Below are positions 1 to 7,828 of a stretch of 64,000 bases of DNA, in pieces. The first letter of the stretch is position 1, and each line of letters starts with the position of its first letter. Location: contig NZ_CP050177.1 of assembly GCF_011694815.1 (NCBI RefSeq), positions 4,931,001-4,995,000 on the forward strand, read 5' to 3'. The stretch is from Streptomyces liangshanensis (GTDB taxonomy: Bacteria > Actinomycetota > Actinomycetes > Streptomycetales > Streptomycetaceae). The translations under genes and the position numbers were made by a program. Under the pieces are notes generated by a model that was given only the letters and a program-made list of their open reading frames with translations, was not told where the DNA came from and searched no databases.

Positions 1-996
1 CGCGGCGATGGCCGCGTCACGGTCCTGGACGAGGAGGGGCACGCGGAACAGCGGCTGCACGGCGGTCCCGCCTCCTCCCCAGGTGGTGTCCAAGAGCCTT
101 TCCGTACCGGCCCGGTGGGCGTCCAGGCGTGCGTCGAGGCCGGCGAGCAGCCGCTCGGTACGCCGCAGACGGGTGCGCCCGGGCCGCAGCCGGTAGTCGT
201 GCATGTCGACACGCACCCAGGAGTGGAAGCCGCTCAGCCCGGACTCCCCGGCGAGCGCCTGCTTGAGCTCACCGGCCCGCAGCGGCATGCGGATCGCCTC
301 CCGTTCCTCCTGGCCGAGCGCGCGCAACGCGGCGCGCGCGGCCCGTACCAGACGCAGCCCGCGCACGCCGGCCTCGGCGTACGGCCGGACGGCATAGGCG
401 AGTTCGGCGCCGAGCCGGGAGGGGAGAAGCAACTCGTCGCGGGCCAGGGCCAGTTCCGTACGGACAGCCGGATCCGCCACCGCCAGGAAACCCCCGGTCT
501 TGGCCCCCACATGCTTGGAGAGGCTGAACACGGACGCGTCCCCGAACCCGCCGACGGGCCGCCCGGCCACCGCGCTGCCGATGGCGTGCGCGGCGTCCTC
601 GATCAGCGGAATCCCCAACATGTCGCAGCGGGAGCGGAGTTCGGGAGCCGGGTCGGGATTCCCGTACAGATTCGTGGTCAGTACGGCGGACAGGCCGCGC
701 CAGTCGGAGTCCGGCACGCGGTCGAGGTCGATCGACCCGTCGTGCGGGTGCAAGGGCGCCTGTACGGGCCGCAGGCCGGCGGCGAGCACCACGAAGAAGA
801 TGACGTCGTCGTTGACCGGCGACATGAGGACCCGCCCGCCGGGCGGACACCAGTGGCGCAGCGCCAGATACAGCCCGAAGCGGCACGACGGCACGTACAG
901 ACATTCCCTGCCGAGGCGATGGCGCATGAGCGACTCCAGACCGGAGTACGCGGTGCGCCCACTGTTCTCCGCCGGGCAGCTCTCCCCAAGAGCCAT
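1..996 (-). CDS. DegT/DnrJ/EryC1-family PLP-dependent aminotransferase-like protein (partial)
   Basis: The reading frame is open on the minus strand from an ATG at 996 to the window edge, so the C-terminus is missing. Residues show the DegT/ArnB pattern: a conserved stretch IEDAAHAIGS, then FSLSKHVGAKTGG, where the lysine after SLS aligns with the lysine that binds pyridoxal phosphate in ArnB-type sugar aminotransferases. The family uses PLP to aminate keto-sugars, and some members are regulatory. The first ~70 residues are short compared with typical DegT proteins and no glycosylation cluster is visible next to it, so the substrate cannot be named. Codon bias (G/C third positions) supports this frame over the overlapping ones. 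Neighbour on the right is a divergent P-loop kinase. Confidence 0.8.
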   Translation of the reverse strand, partial: MALGESCPAENSGRTAYSGLESLMRHRLGRECLYVPSCRFGLYLALRHWCPPGGRVLMSPVNDDVIFFVVLAAGLRPVQAPLHPHDGSIDLDRVPDSDWRGLSAVLTTNLYGNPDPAPELRSRCDMLGIPLIEDAAHAIGSAVAGRPVGGFGDASVFSLSKHVGAKTGGFLAVADPAVRTELALARDELLLPSRLGAELAYAVRPYAEAGVRGLRLVRAARAALRALGQEEREAIRMPLRAGELKQALAGESGLSGFHSWVRVDMHDYRLRPGRTRLRRTERLLAGLDARLDAHRAGTERLLDTTWGGGGTAVQPLFRVPLLVQDRDAAIAA

Positions 997-1074
997 TCCG
1001 ATTCCCCCCTGCCCCGGGCTCAATGTGGCCCATACCGGACGGCCGCGTCAATAAGGCGGGGGGAGGGGAGGCGC

Positions 1075-1215
1075 GGGGCGGATGTTGGGGGCGGATGCGG
1101 GGACCGGATGCCGGGGGCGGATGCCGGGACTGGACGTCGGGACTGGATGCCGGACTGGACGCGCGGGCCGGACGCAGGGACCCGGGCGCCGGATCGGACG
1201 CCCGGACCGGACGTC
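1075..1215 (+). repeat. Degenerate short tandem repeat (GGATGCCGG-like, ~10-13 bp period)
   Basis: Between the divergent DegT-like gene and the P-loop kinase gene the plus strand repeats variants of GGATGCCGGG, GGACGTCGGG and GGACGCCGG about a dozen times. The spacing is irregular, so it is a decayed tandem array. It lies just upstream of the kinase start and gives spurious long ORFs in several frames. Confidence 0.7.
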
Positions 1216-1240
1216 GGACCGCTGTCGGTACGATCCCCGG

Positions 1241-1768
1241 ATGCGGCGCGTTCTGGTGGTGGGCATCAGCGGGGCCGGCAAATCCACGCTCGCGCGGACC
1301 CTGGCCGGCGAACTCGCCCTGCCCTACTACGAGATGGACGCCCTGCACTTCACCGGCCCCGGCTGGGCGGTGGACGAGGACTTCGCGGCCCGGGTGGCCG
1401 ACATCGCGGCCTCACCGTCCTGGATCTTCGACTCGTTCGGTTACCCCGAGGTCCGCGACCTGCTGTGGGAACACGCCGACACGGTGGTCTGGCTGGACTA
1501 CCCGAGGCGGGTCGTGATGCCGAGGGTGCTGCGGAGATCGCTGAGGCGGACCGTACGCCGGGAACGCATCTTCGGCGGCAACAGGGAAACGCTGGCGGCC
1601 TGGTTCCGCCGCGACCACCCGGCCTGGTGGGCCTGGTCCCAACACGCCCCGCGCCGCTCGGAGATAACCCACCGCACTACTAACCCACGCTTCGCCCCAC
1701 TGCGGGTAGTAAGACTGACGACCCCGGCGGAGACGCGGGGTTGGGTGCGGGTTCAGATCAAGACCTAG
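1241..1768 (+). CDS. P-loop NTPase, adenylate kinase / DNA topology modulation (FlaR)-like protein
   Basis: 175 aa. The Walker A motif GISGAGKST sits at residues 8-16 of the chosen ATG. Next come a YYEMDALH segment and an RRVVMPRVLRRSLRR basic helix, typical of the small FlaR-type P-loop kinases annotated as adenylate kinase or topology modulation protein. These bind ATP; the physiological substrate is not known. An upstream in-frame ATG at 1082 would translate the degenerate repeat, so the start at MRRVLVV was preferred because it begins directly with the beta strand leading into the P-loop. The gene is monocistronic and its stop codon lies inside the outer edge of the inverted-repeat element that follows. 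Confidence 0.75.
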   Translation: MRRVLVVGISGAGKSTLARTLAGELALPYYEMDALHFTGPGWAVDEDFAARVADIAASPSWIFDSFGYPEVRDLLWEHADTVVWLDYPRRVVMPRVLRRSLRRTVRRERIFGGNRETLAAWFRRDHPAWWAWSQHAPRRSEITHRTTNPRFAPLRVVRLTTPAETRGWVRVQIKT

Positions 1769-1826
1769 TCGGGGTGGGCGTTGTTGTTCTGTGTGACGTG
1801 GGGGCCGCCCCTTGCTGTTGAGTGTC

Positions 1827-1918
1827 GCGGTTTCGGGTCGGGCGTCAAGGGCGCTCCTTCGTCGCGTCGGCAAGCCGATTCCGCTTCGCTCCACCCTTGA
1901 CTCCCGCCCCGAAACCGC
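1827..1918. repeat. 92-bp palindrome in the left arm
   Basis: The ends form a 25-bp stem: GCGGTTTCGGGTCGGGCGTC plus AAGGG on the left pairs with the right end 1894-1918 with only two mismatches. The enclosed part holds a small hairpin TCGGCAAGCCGA at 1867-1878. If transcribed it would fold into a long stem on either strand. The same palindrome recurs inverted at 3143-3234. Confidence 0.8.
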
Positions 1919-2202
1919 AAGTGAAGGCGAGGGGGGGCGGCCCGGGGGAGGGGTCCCCCGGGAAGGCCCGGGAGCGGCTGGGCTATCAGCCCGGGCTGCG
2001 GCTCCGGCCGTGGTTTGCGCACCACTTGAATGGGGCGGTGACGACTCGGCTCAGCGGCTGACCACCGCCTGTTGGCAGGTGTACAAGCACCGTGTCTGAG
2101 ATCCGTAGGCGAGCTGCGGGGCGGGGAGAGGGACATCCGATCCGGCGACCAGGACACCCCATCTCCCCAGGCCTGGGAGTCCAGTCCCCTGCGGACCATC
2201 CC

Positions 2203-2922
2203 TCCCCGGCCTTGCGTCCTGTGTTCCGTTGACCGGAACCCAGGACACACGACCCGCCAGATAGGACCGGGGAAGGGCCAGACAGCGCCTGCGGGCCACC
2301 TCACTCACCCCACCAACCCCACCCGCCTCCCGGCCCGAGCTTGCTGTCCACATGTGGGCCGGTGGACGGCAACCGACGGCTGAGACCACCCCACCACCCA
2401 CCCCAGCCAAGCCGTATGCCGCATTCGCCCAGGCCTGAAGTCCCTTGTCGGTCCTGTCTCCCCGGCCTTGTGCGCTGTGTTCCGTTGAGCCGCACCCAGG
2501 ACACACAACCCGCCTAATGGGGTCGGGGGTGGCAACCGACCGCCGCACCACCACACCCCGCCCGGGCATCTGTCGCATTGGCCGAGGCTCGGGAGTCCTC
2601 TGGGGTCTCTTCTCCCCGGCCTTGCGTGCTGCGTTCCGTTGATTCGCACTCAGGGCACAAAGCCTGCCGGATGGGGCTGGGGGAGGGGTGGATGGGGTCT
2701 GCGGATCACCTCGCCTGCCGCACCCGCCCCACCTCATTAGCCTCCCAGGGCGGGTGTGATGTCCGCATGGCCGGTGGGTGGCGACCGACCGTTGAGACCA
2801 CCCCACCAACAGGACGAATGCCCTATTTGCCCTGCCTTGGGAGTCTCCTGGCGGCCCTTCCTCCCCAGTCTTGTGTGCTGTGTTCGGTTCGTGCGTACCC
2901 CGGGCACATCACCGGGCGGTAG
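2203..2922 (+). repeat. Four degenerate ~60-bp direct repeats inside the inverted-repeat element
   Basis: Copies at about 2203-2263, 2458-2518, 2612-2672 and 2860-2922 share CTCCCCGGCCTTG, then a GTGTTCCGTT core, then a conserved CA-rich segment (CCCAGGACACAC or CGGGCACA variants). Each is preceded about 20-35 bases earlier by a (C)TGGGAGTC-like box. Copy 1 contains an imperfect inverted repeat (GTCCTG ... CAGGAC) around TTGAC. A second pair of similar sequences lies at 2345-2399 and 2757-2811 (CATG...GGCCGGTGG...GAGACCACCCCACCA). Confidence 0.7.
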
Positions 2923-3142
2923 GGGGAAGGCTTCCCGCCTGTCCCCCTCCACCCACCCAGCTCAGACACGGTGCTTGTACGCCTGTCAGCGGACGGCCGG
3001 CTAGCCGCTGAGCCGAGTCGCACAGCCCCATTCAAGTGGTGCGCAAAACCCCAACCGGAGCCGCAGCCCGGAAAGAAACGGCAACCGCTCCCGGAGTGTC
3101 CCGGGGGACCCCTCCCCCGGGCCGCCCCCCTCGCCTTCACTT

Positions 3143-3234
3143 GCGGTTTCGGGGCGGGGGTCAAGGGTGGAGCGAAGCGGAATCGGCTTGCCGACGCGAC
3201 GAAGGAGCGCCCTTGACGCCCGACCCGAAACCGC
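3143..3234. repeat. 92-bp palindrome in the right arm
   Basis: Inverted copy of the palindrome at 1827-1918, again with a 25-bp stem and two mismatches at the same two stem positions. The loop sequence is essentially unchanged, including TCGGCTTGCCGA. Conservation of both copies contrasts with drift elsewhere in the arms. Confidence 0.8.
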
Positions 3235-3334
3235 GACACTCAACAGCAAGGGGCGGCCCCCAGGTTGATCAATGCAAGAACGGTGACCTCGACCGGGTCT
3301 TGGTTTGAACCCGCACCCACCAACCCACCCCCCC

Positions 3335-4231
3335 TCACTCCTCCACCATCAACCCATCCCGCAGTTTGTCCAGCGTCCGCGTGAGCAGGCGTGACACGTG
3401 CATCTGTGAGATGCCCAGTTCCTCGCCGATCTCCGACTGGGTCATGTTGGCCACGAACCGCAGCGAGAGGATCTGCCGGTCCCGCTGGGGGAGTTCCGCG
3501 ATCATGGGCTTGAGCGACTCGACGTACTCGATGCCCTCCAGGCCGTGGTCGTCGTAGCCGATCCGGTCCGACAGGGAGCCCTCCGCGTCGTCCTCCGTCG
3601 GCTGGGCGTCCAGTGAGCTCGCCGTGTACGCGTTGCTCGCCGTCATCCCCTCGACCACCTCGTCGTGGGTGAGGCCCAGCCGCTCGGCCAGCTCGCCCAC
3701 GGTCGGTGCCCGGTCGAGGCGCTGCGCCAGCTCGTCACTCGCCTTCGCGAGTTCGAGGCGCAGCTCCTGGAGCCTGCGCGGCACCCGTACCGACCACGAC
3801 GTGTCGCGGAAGAAGCGCTTGATCTCGCCGACGATCGTCGGCATCGCGAACGTGGGGAACTCCACGCCCCGGCTCAACTCGAAGCGGTCGATGGACTTGA
3901 TCAGGCCGATCGTGCCGACCTGGACGATGTCCTCCATCGGTTCGCTGCGGGAGCGGAAGCGGGAGGCCGCGAACTTCACCAGGGCCAGATTCAGCTCGAC
4001 GAGGGTGTTGCGGACGTACGCGTGCTCGTACGTGCCCTCTTCGAGGGCTTCGAGGCGGGCGAAGAGCGTCTTGGACAGGGCCCGGGCATCAACCGCCCCC
4101 ACCGCGTCGAAGGGTGGGATCTCGGGCAGGCTCTCCAGTCCGGTGCGGAGGTCCGCACGGAGGTCCGTACGGTGCCCCGTACGGGTTTCGGAGAGCGGTT
4201 CGTCGAGCGGTTCGTCGAGCCGGGGTGCCAT
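3335..4231 (-). CDS. RNA polymerase sigma factor, SigB/SigF family (SigI-like)
   Basis: 298 aa. Region 2 is recognisable (EDIVQVGTIGLIKSIDRFE), with VEFPTFAMPTIVGEIKRFF for promoter melting. Region 3 follows (TVGELAERLGLTHDEV). Region 4 ends in the helix-turn-helix SEIGEELGISQMHVSRLL. This is the stress/development branch of group 3 sigma factors found in several copies in Streptomyces. The start at MAPRLDEP was chosen because GGAGGAG lies 8 bases upstream; a longer ORF start at 4276 lacks one. The N-terminal tail has a repeated RLDEPLDEPL motif. It is divergent from a STAS antagonist and an ATPase gene, giving a complete partner-switching set like sigI-arsI-prsI of S. coelicolor; the gene symbol is left open because there are paralogues. 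Confidence 0.93.
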   Translation of the reverse strand: MAPRLDEPLDEPLSETRTGHRTDLRADLRTGLESLPEIPPFDAVGAVDARALSKTLFARLEALEEGTYEHAYVRNTLVELNLALVKFAASRFRSRSEPMEDIVQVGTIGLIKSIDRFELSRGVEFPTFAMPTIVGEIKRFFRDTSWSVRVPRRLQELRLELAKASDELAQRLDRAPTVGELAERLGLTHDEVVEGMTASNAYTASSLDAQPTEDDAEGSLSDRIGYDDHGLEGIEYVESLKPMIAELPQRDRQILSLRFVANMTQSEIGEELGISQMHVSRLLTRTLDKLRDGLMVEE

Positions 4232-4509
4232 GGTGTGTCTCCTCCATCGTTCTCGGCATGTGGCCGCCGAAGCCAATACGCGCTGCTGCGGTTTGCGGCG
4301 CCTCCGAAGCCGGTCGTGTGGAATGTGTCCCTACAAGCCCTACCTGCTCGGTATGGACAGTTGCAAGTGCTAATTGTTCTGTTTGCCCTTATTGTGGGGG
4401 AGTTCGGCTACCGGTCGGCCTGTGAAAGGCGTAATGTTCGACCGGCGTCAACGGCATGCGACGCGCGCGAACTTCCGACGATGGCTACCAGACGCGAAGA
4501 GGGACGGGA

Positions 4510-4878
4510 ATGGACCGGCAGACGGTCGGCAGCGCGAACCGAGGCCGACTTCGGGTCGAGGTTCGGACCGAGGGCCGGAGCGAGGTCGTGACCGCGGCCG
4601 GCGAGTTGGACCACCACACGGCGGACGTTCTCCGGGTACCGCTGGAGACGGCGCTCGAGCAGGGCCGGGTACGCCTGGTCATCGACTGCTCACAGCTCGA
4701 ATTCTGCGATTCCACCGGGCTCAACGTGCTGCTCGGTGCCCGCCTTACGGCGGACGCCGCCGGCGGCGGGGTCCATCTGGCGGGCATGCAGCCCGTCGTG
4801 GCCAGGGTCTTCGAGATCACGGGGGCGGACGCGGTCTTCACCCTCCATGATTCCGTCGAAGACGCCCTGGCGGACTGA
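4510..4878 (+). CDS. Anti-sigma factor antagonist (STAS domain)
   Basis: 122 aa single STAS domain. The phosphorylatable serine is in CDSTGLN (Ser68, aligned with Ser58 of SpoIIAA). In partner switching the unphosphorylated form binds the anti-sigma ATPase and frees the sigma factor. The start at MDRQTVG follows GGGACGGGA; an upstream in-frame ATG at 4456 is less well placed. It is divergent from the sigma factor gene (about 280 bp shared regulatory region) and upstream of the ATPase gene. The matching of these three proteins is inferred from neighbourhood. Confidence 0.9.
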   Translation: MDRQTVGSANRGRLRVEVRTEGRSEVVTAAGELDHHTADVLRVPLETALEQGRVRLVIDCSQLEFCDSTGLNVLLGARLTADAAGGGVHLAGMQPVVARVFEITGADAVFTLHDSVEDALAD

Positions 4879-5088
4879 AGCGGACACGGGTACGTGACCC
4901 CCTACTCCCCCCGTCACTTCCCTCGTCGCGCCGGCGCCCGCGCCGGCCGCGCCGTGGGCCGGACGGGTCCTCGTGACTTTCACACCGGTGATGTGGGTGT
5001 TGTCACGATAGGCAGGGGCAGGAGACTCCCCGCAGGCCCACCGACCCAGCTCCCCCGATCTGGTCTGTGACGTGCAGTGCGTGTATTG

Positions 5089-5114
5089 ATCGATGTAGTG
5101 AATCGATGTAGTGA
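5089..5114 (+). repeat. Perfect 13-bp tandem duplication ATCGATGTAGTGA
   Basis: Two adjacent identical copies, 5089-5101 and 5102-5114, in an unusually AT-rich patch about 50 bases upstream of the ATPase gene. Position and composition suggest a regulatory region, but no consensus site is recognised. Confidence 0.8.
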
Positions 5115-5162
5115 CCTGTGATGACGAACTGGAATTCGGTGAATCGGTGAGGTGAAGCGCTG

Positions 5163-5654
5163 ATGAGCACCACCCGGCAGCCTCCGCCGGGCGACCTCGG
5201 CCCCGAGCCGGACGACGCGGGAAACACCTCCGCACCGTCCGACCGGCGGGTACGCGCGCTCGCGCTGTCCGACGCGAGCGGGGTCGTCCCGCTCGCGCGT
5301 GACTTCACCCGCCAGGCGCTCCACGACTGGGGCTGGCTCCCCGCGGCGACCGCCGACCGGCGGGCGGCCGCGGAAGACGTCCTGCTGGTCGTCTCCGAGC
5401 TGGTCACGAACGCGTGCCTGCACGCCGAAGGACCCGAGGAGCTGCGCGTCTCGACCCACGCGAAGGTGCTGCGCCTGGAGGTCTCGGACCGCGGCGCGGG
5501 ACAGCCCGAGCCCCGCACCCCGCACCGTGCCGGCCGCCCCGGCGGGCACGGCATGTTCATCGTCCAGCGGCTCTGCCTCGACTGGGGTGTCGTACGGAAC
5601 CCCGGCGAGACGGGCAAGACGGTCTGGGCGGAGCTGGCGGCCCCGCCCTCGTGA
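5163..5654 (+). CDS. Anti-sigma regulatory factor, ATP-binding (HATPase_c_2, RsbW/SpoIIAB-like)
   Basis: 163 aa. The GHKL ATPase signature is clear: N-box ELVTNACLHA (residues 79-88, with Glu79 and Asn83), G1 box VSDRGAG (107-113), and a G2-like GGHGMFIVQRL segment. Such proteins bind and block a sigma factor and phosphorylate a STAS antagonist. Directly downstream of a STAS gene and close to a SigB/F-type sigma gene, it is likely the switch kinase of that set. About 25 N-terminal residues are disordered. It could instead serve another sigma factor, since Streptomyces has many such ATPases. Confidence 0.85.
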   Translation: MSTTRQPPPGDLGPEPDDAGNTSAPSDRRVRALALSDASGVVPLARDFTRQALHDWGWLPAATADRRAAAEDVLLVVSELVTNACLHAEGPEELRVSTHAKVLRLEVSDRGAGQPEPRTPHRAGRPGGHGMFIVQRLCLDWGVVRNPGETGKTVWAELAAPPS

Positions 5655-5834
5655 GAGGCCGCCCGCGAAGACGAGAGGCCGCCCCCGAAGGCCCCGCGCT
5701 CCTGAGAGATGGACCACAGGCAGAAGCGGAACCTTTCCTTCGCATTCGCGGGTGTCCCGCGGGATCGACTCCCTGACCCGCAGGCACCGGCGATCGCTAC
5801 CCAAGGCGCGCCCGGCGCGGACTACCATCACCCC

Positions 5835-6512
5835 ATGACCCGTGTACTGCTCGCCGAGGACGACGCATCCATCTCGGAGCCGCTGGCCCGCGCCCTGCGT
5901 CGGGAGGGTTACGAGGTCGAGGTCCGCGAAGACGGTCCGACCGCCCTCGACGCCGGCCTCCAAGGTGGGGTCGACCTGGTCGTTCTCGACCTCGGTCTGC
6001 CCGGAATGGACGGCCTGGAAGTCGCCCGCAGGCTCCGCGCCGAGGGCCACACCGTGCCGATCCTCGTGCTCACCGCCCGCGCCGACGAGGTGGACACCGT
6101 GGTCGGGCTGGACGCCGGCGCCGACGACTACGTGACCAAGCCGTTCCGCCTGGCCGAACTGCTCGCCCGCGTGAGGGCCCTCCTCCGGCGCGGCGCCACC
6201 GACCCCTCGCCCGCCCCCGCCACCCACGGCGTGCGGATCGACGTCGAGTCGCACCGCGCCTGGATGGGCGACGAGGAGCTCCAGCTCACCGCGAAGGAGT
6301 TCGACCTCCTGCGCGTCCTGGTCCGCGACGCCGGCCGGGTCGTCACCCGTGACCAGCTGATGCGCGAGGTCTGGGACACCACGTGGTGGTCGTCCACCAA
6401 GACCCTCGACATGCACATCTCCTGGCTGCGCAAGAAGCTCGGCGACGACGCGGCGAACCCCCGGTACATCGCGACGGTACGGGGCGTCGGCTTCCGCTTC
6501 GAGAAGAGCTAG
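5835..6512 (+). CDS. OmpR/PhoB-family response regulator
   Basis: 225 aa. Receiver domain 1-115 with acidic pair AEDD, phospho-acceptor Asp52 in LDLGLPGMDG, Thr80 and Lys102 (VTKPF). A winged-helix DNA-binding domain covers about 128-225 (LTAKEFDLLRVLV ... YIATVRGVGFRF). The ATG at 5835 starts right at the first beta strand; longer upstream starts add an unlikely N-terminal tail. The gene is followed 5 bases after its stop by a TTG-started histidine kinase, so the pair is cotranscribed. The signal sensed is unknown. Confidence 0.95.
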   Translation: MTRVLLAEDDASISEPLARALRREGYEVEVREDGPTALDAGLQGGVDLVVLDLGLPGMDGLEVARRLRAEGHTVPILVLTARADEVDTVVGLDAGADDYVTKPFRLAELLARVRALLRRGATDPSPAPATHGVRIDVESHRAWMGDEELQLTAKEFDLLRVLVRDAGRVVTRDQLMREVWDTTWWSSTKTLDMHISWLRKKLGDDAANPRYIATVRGVGFRFEKS

Positions 6513-6517
6513 GCACC

Positions 6518-7810
6518 TTGCGCCGTCGTCTCATCCAATCCACGCTCGCGGTGGTGCTCGTCGTCATCGCGGTGTTCGGGGTGTCGCTCGTCATCGTCGA
6601 GACCCGCACCATCAGCAGCAGCGCCCAGGAGAGCGTGGACAACGAGGCCGTCCGGATCGGCAGCATCGTCGACAGCCGCCTCCTCGGCGGCGAGAACATC
6701 ACCCCCGGCATGCTGGCCGACCAGATCAGCAAGGACCGCTACGCCCGGGTCGACATCCCCGGCCACCCGCCCGTCCAGTTCGGCGACCACCCCACCGGCA
6801 GCGTCATCCGGGGCAAGGCGACCGGCGAGCAGGGCGAGAAGGTGGTGGTCGAGGAGCGCCGTTCCTCCGTCACCCGTGAGGTCGGCCGCACTCTCCTGAT
6901 CATCGGCGGGGTCGCGCTCCTCGCCGTCATCGCCGCCGTCCTGCTCGCGGTGCGGCAGGCCAACAAGCTGGCCTCGCCGCTCACCGACCTCGCCGAGACC
7001 GCCGAGCGCCTCGGCTCCGGCGACCCGCGCCCCCGCCACAAGCGGTACTCGGTGCCCGAGCTGGACCGGGTCGCCGACGTCCTCGACTCCAGCGCCGAGC
7101 GGATCGCCCGCATGCTCACCGCCGAGCGGCGCCTCGCCGCCGACGCGTCGCACCAGCTCCGTACCCCCCTCACCGCGCTGTCCATGCGGCTGGAGGAGAT
7201 CTCCGCCACCGACGACCTGGACACCGTCAAGGAGGAGGCCACGATCGCGCTCACGCAGGTCGAGCGGCTGACGGACGTGGTGGAGCGGCTGCTCACCAAC
7301 GCGCGCGACCCCCGTACCGGCTCCGCCGTCGCCTTCGACATCGACGAGGTCGTCAAGCAGCAGCTGGAGGAGTGGCGCTCCGCCTACCGCAGCGCCGGGC
7401 GGGCGATCGTCTGTTCGGGCCGCAACGGCATGCGGGCCGTCGGCACCCCGGGCGCGGTCGCCCAGGTCCTCGCCGCCCTGATCGAGAACTCACTCATGCA
7501 CGGCGGCGGTACGGTCGCGCTGCGCACGCGCGTCACCGGCAACCAGTCCGTCATCGAGGTGACCGACGAGGGGCCCGGGGTGCCCGCCGACCTCGGCGCC
7601 CGGATCTTCGAGCGGTCCATCAGCGGCCGCAACTCCACCGGCATCGGCCTGGCCGTGGCCCGCGACCTCGCGGAGGCGGACGGCGGGCGGCTCGAACTGC
7701 TCCAGCAGCACCCGCCGGTCTTCGCGCTCTTCCTCAGCCGGGAGGCGCGCACCCGCAAGGCGCCGCACACGTCGCGGGGCGACGACGGCGGCGACCGCCC
7801 GGTGCGCTGA
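6518..7810 (+). CDS. Sensor histidine kinase (HAMP-HisKA-HATPase)
   Basis: 430 aa from a TTG at 6518, five bases after the regulator stop. Transmembrane helices lie at about 8-27 and 124-145 with a ~95-residue extracytoplasmic loop between them. A HAMP linker runs to ~198. The phospho-acceptor His212 is in DASHQLRTPLTAL. The ATPase boxes are ENSLMHGGG, VTDEGPGVP and STGIGLAVA. The longer ORF start at 6383 lies inside the regulator gene and would place ~45 basic residues before the first helix, so TTG was preferred. It presumably phosphorylates the regulator encoded just upstream. Confidence 0.93.
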   Translation: MRRRLIQSTLAVVLVVIAVFGVSLVIVETRTISSSAQESVDNEAVRIGSIVDSRLLGGENITPGMLADQISKDRYARVDIPGHPPVQFGDHPTGSVIRGKATGEQGEKVVVEERRSSVTREVGRTLLIIGGVALLAVIAAVLLAVRQANKLASPLTDLAETAERLGSGDPRPRHKRYSVPELDRVADVLDSSAERIARMLTAERRLAADASHQLRTPLTALSMRLEEISATDDLDTVKEEATIALTQVERLTDVVERLLTNARDPRTGSAVAFDIDEVVKQQLEEWRSAYRSAGRAIVCSGRNGMRAVGTPGAVAQVLAALIENSLMHGGGTVALRTRVTGNQSVIEVTDEGPGVPADLGARIFERSISGRNSTGIGLAVARDLAEADGGRLELLQQHPPVFALFLSREARTRKAPHTSRGDDGGDRPVR

Positions 7811-7828
7811 GCGGCTCGTACGGCTCAG
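7807..7828. terminator. Short inverted repeat between convergent genes
   Basis: CTGAGC at 7807-7812 pairs with GCTCAG at 7823-7828 across a 10-base centre, overlapping the stop codons of the convergent kinase and GtrA genes. It may serve as a bidirectional terminator; the stem is short and lacks a T run. Confidence 0.45.

Larger units (their letters stand above)
1744..3320. repeat. Large gene-free inverted-repeat element with ~300 bp arms
   Basis: About 1.5 kb without a credible gene. The left arm 1800-2100 and right arm 2961-3262 are inverted copies of each other: near-identical over the first ~150 bases and over the inner end, more diverged in between. A weaker outer match pairs 1744-1771 with 3293-3320. 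Inside, 2101-2960 carries degenerate direct repeats. ORFs here are arginine/glycine-rich shadows that follow the repeats in several frames. No transposase, integrase or target-site duplication is visible. It could be a non-autonomous mobile element, an invertible segment or a structured RNA locus; the sequence does not decide. Confidence 0.85.

Noticed and set aside
1744..1771. tRNA-like GGGTTCAGATCA sequence at the element edge
   Set aside because: It resembles a T-arm only superficially; no acceptor stem or anticodon arm could be formed around it.
2051..2809. 252-codon minus-strand ORF within the inverted-repeat element
   Set aside because: It follows the degenerate repeats, is rich in Arg/Gly/Pro, has no ribosome site or domain, and equal-quality ORFs exist in other frames.
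1800..3262. CRISPR array or insertion sequence
   Set aside because: Repeats are long, few and irregular, spacers are not uniform, and there is no cas gene or transposase.
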